DNA from: Struthio camelus
Taxonomy: Eukaryota; Chordata; Aves; Struthioniformes; Struthionidae
Length of the DNA: 64,000 bases
Assembly: GCF_040807025.1 (NCBI RefSeq)
Contig: NC_090980.1
Span: forward strand, 248,001 to 312,000
Direction of reading: 5' to 3'
The notes under the pieces are model-generated. The model was not told the origin of the DNA, did not search any database, and was given only the letters and a program-made list of their open reading frames with translations. A program made the translations under genes and the position numbers. Below, one piece after another: positions 41,150-63,285 of the stretch. Every line of letters starts with the position of its first letter. Within the stretch, counting starts at the first letter, position 1.

Positions 41150-41905
41150 ACGGGGGGGGGCACCGGGGCAGAGCTAGGGGGCAGGAGCGGGGGGATCTGG
41201 GGGGCACCAGGGCAGAGCTGGGGGGGCAGGAGGGGGTGACTTGGGGGGAGCAGGAGCAGGGGGATATGGGGGGGGTCTCGAGGAAGAGCGGAGGGATCCG
41301 AGGGACAGGAGCAGGGGGCATCGGGGCAGAGCTGGGGGGCAGAAGTGGGGGGACATGGGGGGCAGGAGCGGGGGATAGGGGGGTCTCAAGGCAGAGCTGG
41401 GGGGCAGGAGCAGGGAGACCCAAGGGGCACTGGGGCAGAGCTGGGGGGCAGGAGTGGGGGGACATGGGGGGGTCTCAAGGCAGAGCTGGGGGGCAGGAGG
41501 GGGGTGACTTGGGGGGAGCAGGAGCAGGGGGATATGGGGGGGGTCTCGAGGCAGAGCGGAGGGATCCGAGGGACAGGAGCAGGGGGCATCGGGGCAGAGC
41601 TGGGGGGCAGAAGTGGGGGGACATGGGGGGCAGGAGCGGGGGATAGGGGGGTCTCAAGGCAGAGCTGGGGGGCAGGAGCAGGGGGACCCAAGGGGCACTG
41701 GGGCAGAGCTGGGGGACAGGAGTGGGGGGACATGGGGGGGTCTCAAGGCAGAGCTGGGGGGCAGGAGCAGGGGGACCCAAGGGGCACCAGGGCAGAGTTG
41801 GGGGGCAGAAGTGGGGTGACTTGGGGGGGCAGGAGCAGGGGGACCTGGGGGCCATCAGGGCAGAGCAGGGGGGCAGAGCTGGGGGGGCAGGACCAAGAGG
41901 GCTGA
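41150..41905. repeat. GGGGCAGAGCTGGGGGGCAG repeat with 268-bp duplication
   Basis: G-rich modules (GGGGCAGAGCTGGGGGGCAG, GAGCAGGGGGACCCAAGGGG, GACATGGGGGGCAGGAGCGG). The module series from 41345 recurs from 41613, an offset of 268 bp. Not coding. Confidence 0.9.
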
Positions 41906-42039
41906 GGGACTCAGAGTGGGGGGCAGCCGGGGGGAATTTGGGGGGGAGGAACTGGGTGGCAAGACTGGGGGGGCTGGATGAGGGAGGAGAGACCTGGGGG
42001 GCTCAGAAGGGATGGGGGGTCTGGAGAGAGGGAGGGAGT

Positions 42040-42310
42040 CTTGGAGGGATGGAGGGAAGGATGAGTGGAGAGACAGGAGAGAGAGAGGTGTAGGCGGGTG
42101 GAGAGATGGAGAGGTGGAGGGATGGATGGAGAGATGGAAGGAGGGATGGAGGGGTTGAAGGAGGAAGAGGGAAGGGTGGATGGATGGAGAGACAGAGGGA
42201 TGGATGGATGCAGGAGTGGATGGAGAGACGGAGGGATGGAGGGGTAGAGGGAGGGGTGGAGGGGCAGCCGGATGGATGGACGAGCGGATAGAGGGGTGGA
42301 TGGAGGGAGG
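42040..42310. repeat. GGATGGATGGAGAGA repeat
   Basis: Short GGAT/GGAG modules (GAGGGATGGATGGAGAGATG), purine-rich and not coding. Confidence 0.85.
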
Positions 42311-42439
42311 GGAGGATGGACATGCATGGACAGACAACCAGGGATAGCTGGGCAGAAGGTGGGGCCGGGCTGTGCCCAGGGTCCCACGGATGGACAGACA
42401 GTCCATCAGGTGCTGGGGGAGGACAGATGGACAAACAGG

Positions 42440-43270
42440 CACCGTGGGAGGACAGACTTGTCGCTGGAGGTCCTCAGTGGCTCTGGGGTGCTCCTGGGGA
42501 CCCAAAGATCCTGTGGAAAGATCTCTTGAGGGGATCCCCAATGTCTCTTGAGGGTATCCTTGAGGTCTCCTATGGTCCTGGGGTTTCTCTGGGGTGTCCC
42601 CCATGCCTCTGGGGTGTCCCAGGGGTCACTTGTGGTCCTGAGGGTGGCTTTGAGCAGTCCCTGGGGTCCTCCATGGTCCTGGAGAGTCCCTGGGGGGGGT
42701 CCCTGGTGGGTCTAGGGTGTCCTTGAGGTCCTCAGTAGCCCCGGGGGGGGGTCTCCATGGGGGTTAGAGGGTCCCTGGTGCCTCAGGGGAGGTCCTGGGG
42801 TCCTCAGTGATCCTGGCAGGCACCTGGAGGTCCACGAGGTCCTCAGTGGTCCCAGGGGTCTCTGGGGTGTCCCTGATGGGTCCCCAATGGCCCTGGGAGT
42901 TCCTGGGGGGGTCCCCGATGATTCTGGGGTGTCCTTGAGTCCTCAAGGGACCTGCAGGAACCCTGGGGTGGCCCTAGAGGGTCCCTGAGGTCCCCAGTGG
43001 TGCTCGAGGGGCCTCTGGGGGAGGGTCCCAAGGGGTCTTGGTGGCTCTGGAGACTCCTTGGGGTCCCTCATGGTATGGGGGGGTAACCTTGAGGTGTCCC
43101 TGGGGTCCCCAAGTGTCCTGTGGGATCCATGGGGGGGGGTTCCCGGGGTCCTCAATGATCCTGGGGGTGTCTATGGGGAGGTCCTGGGAGGGATCCTGGT
43201 GGCTCTGGGGCATCCAGTTATCCTGGGGGGGTCCCCCATGGTCTCTGGGGACCCTCCACAACTGCCTGGA
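42440..43270. repeat. GGTCCCTGGGGTCCTCAGTG repeat
   Basis: Diverged units of about 20-30 bp (GGTCCCTGGGGTCCTC, GTGGTCCTGGGGTGTCC) up to the RABAC1 promoter region. Not coding. Confidence 0.82.
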
Positions 43271-43374
43271 TCGCGGGGGGATGGGGAGGCCACACCTCCC
43301 TCCCCTAAAACACCCCCATCCCCCAAACACCCCCGCCTTGCACCGTGCCCCCCCCCGCAACTGGGAGGAGGGGG

Positions 43375-43590
43375 AATAAACTACATCTCCCAGAGTGCCC
43401 CGCGCGGGGCGCCGCTCTCCCGGCATCCCTTGCGTCCCCCCCCCCCACGACGTCCGCCCGCGCCGCGGCGCCCCCCCGCGCTGCCACGCGGCACCGCGCT
43501 TCCGCCCCGCGCCGCGAGCAGGTGAGGGCGGGGGCGGGTCGCCATGGCGACGGCGAGCACTGAGGGGGGCGCCATGGCAACGGGGGAGCC
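43375..43590 (+). promoter_or_regulatory. RABAC1: RABAC1 promoter and noncoding exon 1 with ZNF143 and RFX motifs
   Basis: ACTACATCTCCCAGAGTGCC (43380-43399) closely matches the ZNF143/STAF site consensus found in CpG promoters. CpG-rich sequence follows, and a strong donor GCGAGCAG|GTGAG at 43521/43522 could end a noncoding first exon that splices to the acceptor before the RABAC1 ATG. Downstream are two RFX X-box-like palindromes, GTCGCCATGGCGAC (43538-43551) and GCGCCATGGCAACGG (43569-43583). The exact start site is unknown. Confidence 0.65.
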
Positions 43591-43649
43591 CCGGTGGGGG
43601 GGGGGGGTCTGTCCCGGTTCCCGCCCCCCCAGTGATCCGGCCGCAGGCC

Positions 43650-44215
43650 CCATAACCCGCAACCCCCCCGCCAAAACCTCCCTGCAGCCCCATAGAGACA
43701 AGGCCTGAGCCCCCCCCCCCAAACAGCCCCATAGAGTCAAGGCCTGAGCCCCCCCCCCCAAACAGCCCTGCAGCCCCATAGAGACAAGGCCTGAGCGCCC
43801 CCCCCCAAACAGCCCCATAGAGTCAAGGCCTGAGCCCCCCCCCCCAAACAGCCCTGCAGCCCCATAGAGACAAGGCCTGAGCGCCCCCCCCCAAACAGCC
43901 CCATAGAGTCAAGGCCTGAGCCCCCCCCCCCAAACAGCCCTGCAACCCCATAGAGACAAGGCCTGAGCGCCCCCCCCCAACAGCCCCATAGAGTCAAGGC
44001 CTGAGCCCCCCCCCCAAACAGCCCTGCAGCCCCATAGAGACAAGGCCTGAGCCCCCCCCCCCCCAAACAGCTCTGCAGCCCCATAGAGACAAGGCCTGAG
44101 CGCCCCCCCCAAACAGCCCCATAGAGACAAGGCCTGAGTGCCCCCCCCCCAAAACAGCCCTGCAGCCCCATAGAGACAAGGCCTGAGCCCCCCCCCAAGC
44201 CCCTGCCCCAAATTA
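43650..44215. repeat. ATAGAGACAAGGCCTGAG minisatellite upstream of the RABAC1 start
   Basis: About 13 units of two alternating forms, CCCCATAGAGACAAGGCCTG and CCCCATAGAGTCAAGGCCTG, separated by poly-C and AAACAGCCCTGCAGC. It lies in the presumed first intron. Confidence 0.92.
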
Positions 44216-44316
44216 GCCCCCTCATGTCTGCAATGGGACATCCACCCCCCGACATGGGGGGGCTGCCACCCCCCCATAACCCCCCATTTCTTCCAGCCCC
44301 CCCCCCCGCCAGCACC

Positions 44317-47300
44317 ATGGCGGGGAGCCCCCCCCAGGAGCATCTCTTCAACCCCACGACGGAGGGTGACCCCCTGGCCGGGCTGGGCACCAAGTGAGCA
44401 TTGGGGTGGGGGGGGGCGGTGCTGGGGGGCACAGGGTGCCATGGGTCAGGGCCTCGGTGGGGCTGTGGCCGCCATGGGGCTGTGGGTGCCGTGGGGCAGG
44501 GGGTACGGTGGGCCGTGGCCCCATGGGGCGGAGGGTGCCGTGGGGCAGGGGGTGCCGTGGGGCAGAGGGTGCCGTGGGGCAGGGGGTGCCATGGGCTGTG
44601 CCCCCGTGGGGCGGAGGGTGCCGTGGGGCAGGGGGTGCCGTGGGCCGTGGCCCCGTGGGGCAGGGGGTGCCGTGGGCTGTGCCCCCGTGGGGCGGAGGGT
44701 GCCGTGGGGCAGGGGGTGCCATGGGGCAGAGGGTGCCGTGGGGCAGGGGGTGCCGTGGGCTGTGCCCCCATGGGGTGGAGGGTGCCATGGGGCAGGGGGT
44801 GCCGTGGGCCGTGGCCCCATGGGGCGGAGGGTGCCGTGGGGCAGGGGGTGCCGTGGCCCGTGGCCCGTGGGGTGGAGGGTGCTGTGGGGCAGGGGGTACG
44901 GTGCGCCGTGGCCCCATGGGGCGGAGGGTGCCGTGGGGCAGGGGGTGCCGTGGCCCGTGGCCCGTGGGGTGGAGGGTGCCGTGGGGCGGAGGGTGCCGTG
45001 GGGCAGGGGGTGCCGTGGGCCGTGGCCCTCTGGGGCAGGGGGTGTCGTGGGCTGTGCCCCCGTGGGGCGGAGGGTGCCGTGGGGCAGGGGGTGCCATGGG
45101 GCAGAGGGTGCCATGGGGCAGGGGGTGCCGTGGGCTGTGCCCCCGTGGGGCGGAGGGTGCCGTGGGGCAGGGGGTGCCGTGGGCCGTGGCCCCGTGGGGC
45201 AGGGGGTGCCGTGGGCTGTGCCCCCGTGGGGCGGAGGGTGCTGTGGGGCAGGGGGTGCCGTGGGCCGTGGCCCCGTGGGGCGGAGGATGCCGTGGGTCGG
45301 GGGGTGCCCCCGTGGGGCGGAGGGTGCCGTGGGGCGGGGGGTGCCCCCATGGGGCGGAGGGTGCCATGGGGCAGGGGGTGCCGTGGGCCGTGGCCCCGTG
45401 GGGCAGGGGGTGCCGTGGGCTGTGCCCCCGTGGGGCGGAGGGTGCTGTGGGGCAGGGGGTGCCGTGGGCCGTGGCCCCGTGGGGCGGAGGATGCCGTGGG
45501 GCGGGGGGTGCCCCCGTGGGGCGGAGGGTGCCGTGGGGCAGGGGGGGTGCCCCCGTGGGGCAGGGGCCGTGGGGCAGCGCGGCGTCCCGGCCGCAGGCTG
45601 GCGCTGCCGGCGGCGGCCCGGCGGTGGCTGGAGGGGCGGCGCGCGGGGCTGCGGCCGTGGGGCGCCTTCCTGGACCAGCGGCGCTTCGGGGCCCCGCGCA
45701 CCTTCGGGGAGCTCTGCCAGCGCCTGGCCCACAACGGCGAGCGCTTCCAGAGCAACTACCTCTGCGTCTTCCTCGGCCTCATCCTCTACTGCCTGTGAGC
45801 CCGGGGCGGGCTGCTGTGGGGCAGGACGGGGGGGTCATGGGGTGGGATTGTGGGGCAGGACGCGGGGGTCATGGGTGGGATTGTGGGGCAGGATGGGGGG
45901 GTCATGGGGTGGGATTGTGGGGCAGGACAGCGGGGGTCATGGGGTGAGACTGTGGGGCAGGACAGGGGGTCATGGGGTGGGATTGTGGGGCAGGACAGCA
46001 GGGGTCATGGGTGGGATTGTGGGGCAGGACAGCAGGGGTCATGGGTGGGATTGTGGGGCAGGATGGGGGGGTCATGGGGTGGGATTGTGGGGCAGGACAG
46101 CAGGGGTCATGGGATGGGATTGTGGGGCAGGACAGCAGGGGTCATGGGTGGGATTGTGGGGCAGGACAGCGGGGGTCATGGGGTGGGATTGTGGGGCAGG
46201 ATGGGGGGGGTCATGGGGTGGGATTGTGGGGCAGGATGGGGGGGTTCATGGGGGTGGGATTGTGGGGCTGCTGTGGGGCAGGATATAGGGTCATGGGGTG
46301 GGATTGTGGGGCTGCTGTGGGGCAGGATGGGGAGTTAAGGCTGGAGGCTGCTATGGGGCAGGATTGGGGGGTTCGGAACAAGGGACTGTGGGGCTGCTTT
46401 GGGGCAGGATGAGGGGTCAGTGCTGAGGGTATTGGGGGCAGTTGTGGGGCAGGGGGGACAGGATATGGGGGTTGGGGGTGCCATGGGGCAGCCGTGGGGT
46501 GGGGGGGGCAGGATGTAGGGGTCTGGGGGTGCCGTGGGGCAGCCGTGGGGCCCCACATGCCCCTCGCCCCCCAGCGTCACCTCCCCGCTGCTGCTGGTGG
46601 CTCTGGGCGTCTTCTTCGGCGCCTGCTACGTCGTCCGGCTGCGCGCCCAGCAGGCACCTCTGGTCCTCTTCGGTGAGACTGGGGGCACTGGGAGGCACTG
46701 GGGGGCACTGGGAGGGTGTCAGGAGGGACTGGGGGGCACTGCGGGGAGCACTGGGGGGCACTGGAGGGTGTCAGGAGGGACTGGGGGGCACTGGGGGGTG
46801 TTTAGGAGGGACTGAGGGACACTGGGAGGGACTGGGAGGGCATCAGGAGGGACTGGGGAGCACTGGGGGGCGCTGGGAGGGTGTCAGGAGGGACTGGGGG
46901 GTACTGGGGGGGCACTGGGAGGGTGTCAGGAGGGACTGGGGAGCACTGGGGGGCACTGGAGGGTGTTCAGGAGGGACTGGGGGGGTGCTGGGAGGGTGTC
47001 AGGAGGGACTGGGGGGCACTGGGAGGGACTGGGAGGGTGTCAGGAGGGACTGGGGGGCACTGGGAGGCACTGGGAGGGCATCAGGGGGCACTGGGGGGCA
47101 CTGGAGGGTGTTCAGGAGGGACTGGGGGGCACTGGGAGGGACTGGGGGGCACTGAGGGGCACTGGAGGGTGTTCAGGAGGGACTGGGGGGGCGCTGGGAG
47201 GGTGTCAGGAGGGACTGGGGGGCACTGGGAGGGACTGGGAGGGTGTCAGGAGGGACTGGGGGGCACTGGGAGGCACTGGGAGGGCATCAGGGGGCACTGG

Positions 47301-48164
47301 GGGGCACTGGAGGGTGTTCAGGAGGGACTGGGGGGCACTGGGAGGGACTGGGGGGCACTGAGGGGCACTGGAGGGTGTTCAGGAGGGACTGGGGGGGTGC
47401 TGGGAGGGTGTCAGGAGGGACTGGGGGGCACTGGGAGGGACTGGGAGGGTGTCAGGAGGGACTGGGAGGCACTGGGGGGCACTGGAGGGTGTTCAGGAGG
47501 GACTGGGGGGCACTGGGGGGCACTGGAGGGTGTCAGGAGGGACTGGGGGGCACTGGGAGGGACTGGGGAGCACTGGGGGGCACTGGAGGGTGTCAGGAGG
47601 GACTGGGGAGCACTGGGGGGCACTGGAGGGTGTTCAGGAGGCACTGGGGGGCACTGGGGGGGTGCTGGGAGGGTGTCAGGAGGGACTGGGGGGCACTGGC
47701 AGCACTGGGAAAGGTGGGGGGGTCCTCAGCACGGCCCCCCCCGACCGCCGCGGCCCCCCCAGGCCGGGAGCTGAGCACGGCCCACCAGTACGGGCTGGCC
47801 GGGGGCGTCTCCCTGCCCGTCTTCTGGCTGGCGGGGGCCGGCGCCGCCGTCTTCTGGGTGCTGGGTGAGTGACCCCCCCCCAAAAATGTGCCCCCCCACC
47901 TCCTCCCCCCCCCCCAAACCTACCCCCCCCCAAACTGCCCCTGCAAAACTTCCCTTGCCCAATCCCTCCCCAAACTGCCCCCCAGCATGTTCCGGGGGGA
48001 GCACCCTGGCTGAGGGGGGGGTGGGGGGGGGTCCCAGCTTGTCCCTGACCCCCCCCCGTTGTCCCCCCCCCCCAGGGGCGACGCTGGTGGTGATCGGGTC
48101 CCACGCCGCCTTCCGCCAGCTGGACCCCGCCGAGGCCCCCGAGCTGCAGATGGAGCCCGTGTGA
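44317..48164 (+). CDS. RABAC1: RABAC1 (prenylated Rab acceptor 1, PRA1), five coding exons
   Basis: Small membrane protein of the Golgi and late endosome that binds prenylated Rab GTPases and assists their membrane delivery. Coding exons: 44317-44393, 45597-45794, 46575-46672, 47763-47864 and 48076-48164 (TGA at 48162). They join to 187 aa, close to the 185 aa of the human protein. The ATG sits in an ideal context (CACCATGG) just after a CCGCCAG acceptor. The N-terminal 75 residues are cytosolic (RRWLEGRRAGLRPWGAFLDQ, FGELCQRL). Two hydrophobic hairpins of the PRA1 domain follow (VFLGLILYCLVTSPLLLVAL and GVFFGACYVV; GLAGGVSLPVFWLAGAGAAV and FWVLGATLVVIGSHAAF). The C-terminus ELQMEPV matches human. 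The first 25 residues are poorly conserved, as expected for this family. Confidence 0.97.
44400..45560. repeat. GGGGCGGAGGGTGCCGTGGG minisatellite in a RABAC1 intron
   Basis: Fills intron 44394-45596. Modules GGGGCGGAGGGTGCCGTG, GGGGCAGGGGGTGCCGTG and GGCCGTGGCCCCGTG recur in larger blocks. Long frames on both strands are artefacts. Confidence 0.94.
45800..46560. repeat. GGGTGGGATTGTGGGGCAGG repeat in a RABAC1 intron
   Basis: Fills intron 45795-46574 with units of about 33-40 bp: GGGTCATGGGGTGGGATTGT, then GGGGCAGGACAGCAG or GGGGCAGGATGGGGG. Not coding. Confidence 0.93.
46680..47710. repeat. GGAGGGACTGGGGGGCACTG repeat with a 206-bp higher-order unit
   Basis: Fills most of intron 46673-47762. 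GTTCAGGAGGGACTGG marks at 46966, 47172 and 47378 give a 206-bp higher-order period, with GGCATCAGGGGGCACTG once per period. G-quadruplex-type spacing on the plus strand. Confidence 0.93.
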
Positions 48165-48680
48165 CCCCCCCCCCCAATGCTGCGACCCCCCCCCCCCTTG
48201 CGACCCCCCCCCAACCCCCCAGGGCAACGATTCCCCCGCAATCCCCCCCCAATGTGGCAACTGGCCCCCCCAAACCCCCGACCACCCCCGGGGCTGCAGC
48301 CACCAACACCCCCCCCAACAGAGCAACCCCCCCCAAAATGCTGCAGCCCCTGCTCAGAGCCCCCCCCTGCACCCCTTCCAGCCCCCCAAATACTGCACCC
48401 CCCCCAGCTGCTGCACCCCCAAAAGGGCTGCAGCCCCCCCCCATGGCTGCTGCAGCCCCCCCAAGTCCCTCCAATGCACCGCCCCCCACTGCCACCCCCC
48501 CAAAATACACCCCCAATGCACCCCCTATTGCTACCCCCCCCAAAAAGCAGCCCCTCCAGGAGCCCCCTCATTTGGGGGGACGTCCCATGTGGATACAGAG
48601 CCCTACTGCCCCCCGATGCCCCCCAGCTGCAGGGCCCCCAGCCGAGCTGCTGCTGCAATAAAGCTGTTGCGTGTCCAGCT
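48165..48680 (+). other. RABAC1: RABAC1 3' UTR
   Basis: C-rich 3' UTR of about 0.5 kb with degenerate CCCCCCAATGCTGCA-type units, running from the TGA to just past the AATAAA. No additional ORF is supported. Confidence 0.75.
48657..48662 (+). terminator. RABAC1: Poly(A) signal AATAAA of RABAC1
   Basis: Canonical hexamer in CTGCTGCAATAAAGCTGTTG, followed by GTGTGCGTGGTTTTGGGG, a GT-rich downstream element. Confidence 0.88.
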
Positions 48681-49555
48681 ACACGCGTGTGCGTGGTTTT
48701 GGGGGGGGCACCTGGGAGAGGCGTGTGCATGCAGCACGCGTGTGCATGGCTGTGTGGGCTCACACGGACACAGACCCCCCCCCCCAAAGGCACCTGCAAG
48801 TATCATGTACACGCCACACGCGGGCACAGCCCTTGCGCGTGCCGCACATGCGTGTGCCCAGCCCCTCACTGCGTGCACACAGCTCTTTGCACACGCTTTG
48901 CACGGCTGGTCATGTCCTGGACATGTGGCCCGCGCAGCATGCGCATGCCACATACATGTGCGTCCCCACACGCGTGTGCATCCCGCCATGTGCCACAGTC
49001 CTTGATGCAAGACACATGCGTGTGCACCCCCCCACACACACACGTGTGCACACCCCCTCACACACCCCTATGCAGGCCACATACATGTGCGTCCCCACAC
49101 GTGTGTGCATCCCACCATGTGCCACAGTCCTTGATGCAGGACACATGCGTGTGCACCCCCACACGTGTGCACACCCCCTCACACACCCCTATGCAGGCCA
49201 CACACATGTGCACCCCCCCACACGTGTGCACACCCCCTCACACACCCCTATGCAGGCCACATACATGTGCATCCCCACACGCGTGTGCATCCCATGTGCC
49301 ACAGTCCTTGATGCAGGACACATGCGTGTGCACCCCCACACGTGTGCACACCCCCTCACACACCCCTATGCAGGCCACACACGTGTGCGTCCCCACACGC
49401 GTGTGCACACCCCCTCACACACCCCTATGCAGGCCACACACATGTGCACCCCCCCCACACACGTGTGCACACCCCCTCACACACCCCTATGCAGGCCACA
49501 CACGTGTGCGTCCCCACACGTGTGTGCATCCCTGCACAGCCCCCACCCCGGACAC
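48670..49555. repeat. CACACGTGTGCAC repeat between RABAC1 and ATP1A3
   Basis: Alternating purine-pyrimidine DNA. From 49010, units of about 60 and 120 bp contain ACCCCTATGCAGGCCACACA, TGTGCGTCCCCACACGTGTG and CCACAGTCCTTGATGCAGGA. Not coding. Confidence 0.88.
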
Positions 49556-49598
49556 CTGGGTCCCACTGTCCCTCACGTCACCGCTCTTCATCCGCTTT

Positions 49599-49735
49599 GC
49601 TGCCATGGCAACAGCCATCGCCTCGTTGTCATGGCGACAATCCCCCCCAATCCCATTAAATTAGCTTGCGTCACACACGGACCATGGGGCCTGGATCCCC
49701 CCCCAACCACCACCCTTGTTGCCATGGGAAACAGC
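49599..49735. promoter_or_regulatory. Cluster of three RFX X-box-like motifs
   Basis: GCTGCCATGGCAACAGC (49599-49615), GTTGTCATGGCGACAA (49625-49640) and TTGTTGCCATGGGAAACAG (49717-49735) each match the GTTGCCATGGCAAC palindrome bound by RFX factors with few changes. CATTAAATTAGC lies at about 49653. The cluster sits between the convergent 3' ends of RABAC1 and ATP1A3. Confidence 0.5.
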
Positions 49736-49799
49736 CCCAGGCAGACCCCCATCAACGGGGGAGGGGCCTATTGCACCCCCCCCCAAACACATTGCTGAC

Positions 49800-50333
49800 C
49801 CCCATTTTGTTTTTCTCCTTTATTTGGTAAATTCAAGTTTCTCTGTTTTTTCCTTTTTCTTCTCCATTTTTTTCTTTTTTGTAGTTTTTCGCACATGACG
49901 ACACGATCCTGACATTTGGGGGGGGAGGATAGTGGGGCCCCCTCCACCCCCCAAACACCCCCCACCAGCGGGACAGAGGCTGGGGGCAGGAACTGGCCCC
50001 GCAATAATAGGGGACCCCCCCAAGCACACACAAACTGGGGGGGATGAGAAAAGAGGGGGTCCAGGCCCCCCTGGAGGGGGATGGCCCCGGACGCCTGGGC
50101 CCTCTGTGCTGCTGTTGGAAGTCCCCCCCTCCCTGTAAGGCGAGAAGACCCCCCCCAACCCCCCCTTTTCCAGGGAGGGGGCAGCTGCTTGCATGGGGGG
50201 GGCTGGAGAGGCCCCCAGCAGGCAAAGCTGGGGGGGCTTGGGGGGGGGGGCTGGCGGGGGGGGCAGTTCGTCCATCTCGGAGCGGATGGTCCCAGCACGG
50301 TGCCCCGGGGTGGGGGGGGGGTCCGGGGGGGGC
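49800..50333 (-). other. ATP1A3: ATP1A3 3' UTR
   Basis: From the stop at 50334 down to the poly(A) site. It includes a T-rich patch on the plus strand (49808-49890, A-rich in the transcript) and one CGGACGCCTGGG copy near 50088. No ORF is supported. Confidence 0.75.
49819..49824 (-). terminator. ATP1A3: Poly(A) signal AATAAA of ATP1A3 (TTTATT on +)
   Basis: Minus-strand AATAAA in ACCAAATAAAGGAGAAAAAC, 510 bp after the stop codon. It is the only canonical hexamer I found between the stop and the RABAC1 transcript end. Confidence 0.8.
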
Positions 50334-62139
<11,806 letters not shown>

Positions 62140-62329
62140 CTGGGGGGGGGGGGGTTTACGCTGGGGGGCCCCGGGCAGGCACCCACCACCCCACAGCACA
62201 AACCCCAAAACCCCACAGTCCTGTGGCACAGCACCCCAAAACGCTGTGGTGCACTGCACAGCACCCAGGGGCCCCAAATCCCTGCCCCATGCACCCCACC
62301 ACCAAAGATCCCCACCTCAACCCTGCTCC

Positions 62330-63010
62330 CAGTGCCCAAGAGCCTCAAACACCCCCCCCCCAAAATCCCAAATCCCTAAAAAATGGCACCGTGCAGCTCC
62401 AGAGAGCCCATATACCTGCAATACAGCACCCATAGCCCCAGAGACCACTAGGGAACCCCCCAAGTCGCTTTATAGCACAGCATCCCATCAAAAACCCCGC
62501 ATCACTGCGGAAAAGCACCCCAGAGCCCTAAAGACCCCCCTAAGCACCCCACATCCTTGCAGAAAAGCACCTGAGACCCCCAAGCACCCCACATCCCCAC
62601 AGAAGAGTACCCCAGAGACCCCCAAGCACCCCCAATCCCTGCAGAAAAGCACCCCAGGGCCCCTAAGCCCCCCACATCCCTGCAGAACAGCACCCTCAGC
62701 CCCCAGAGACACCCCCAGGACCCCAGACTCTGCAGCTCAGCCTCATCCAGCCCCCAGGGAACCCCCTGCCCCAGCCAGAGATGCCCACAGTCCCCCCCAA
62801 CCCCCTGCAACAGGGCACCTCCAATCCCCAGGACCGCCCCCAACCCTCTGTATCAAGGCACCCCTCCAGCTCCCAGGGACCTCCTAGCCCCCTCAGAGAC
62901 CCCTCTAATCCCCAAAACGCTGCAGCCCAGCACCCTCCAGCCCCCCAGGACCCCACACCCCTCCAGAGACCCCCCCCAAATCCTTAGGGTGCAGCAGCCT
63001 CCCCCTGCAG
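62330..63010. repeat. AGCACCCCACATCCCTGCAG repeat upstream of ATP1A3 exon 2
   Basis: Diverged units of about 50 bp with CCCCACATCCCTGCAGAA, AAGCACCCCAGAG and ACCCCCAAGC, in the first intron. Non-coding. Confidence 0.78.
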
Positions 63011-63261
63011 TGCCCCATACCCTGCCACAGCCCCCCTGCCTGGCACAAGGACACATGGGGCAGAAGTGCCCCCCCCAGCTGTGCTCGGGGACATGATGAC
63101 CCCCCCTCGCCATCTGCTCCCCTAGTAATCCGGCCTTGGCCGTGACGGGGGGGGGGGGGGAATGGGATGTGATGGGGGGAAGGGGAGAAGGAGGGGCACC
63201 CCACGGCCTGGTGGGGGTGCCCCACAGGAAAGGAGACCCCCCCCCACACCCGCATACTCAC

Positions 63262-63285
63262 CTGGGGTCCAGGGGTCCCCCACAT
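63262..63285 (-). CDS. ATP1A3: Possible alternative first exon of ATP1A3
   Basis: On the minus strand an ATG at 63285-63283 opens MWGTPGPQ and runs straight into a consensus donor, CCCCAG|GTGAGT, at 63262/63261. It ends in phase 0 and would join exactly to the long form of exon 2, giving MWGTPGPQ-YGRSDSYRVATTQ. Evidence is limited to the start codon, the donor quality and matching phase. I see no clear promoter. Confidence 0.4.
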
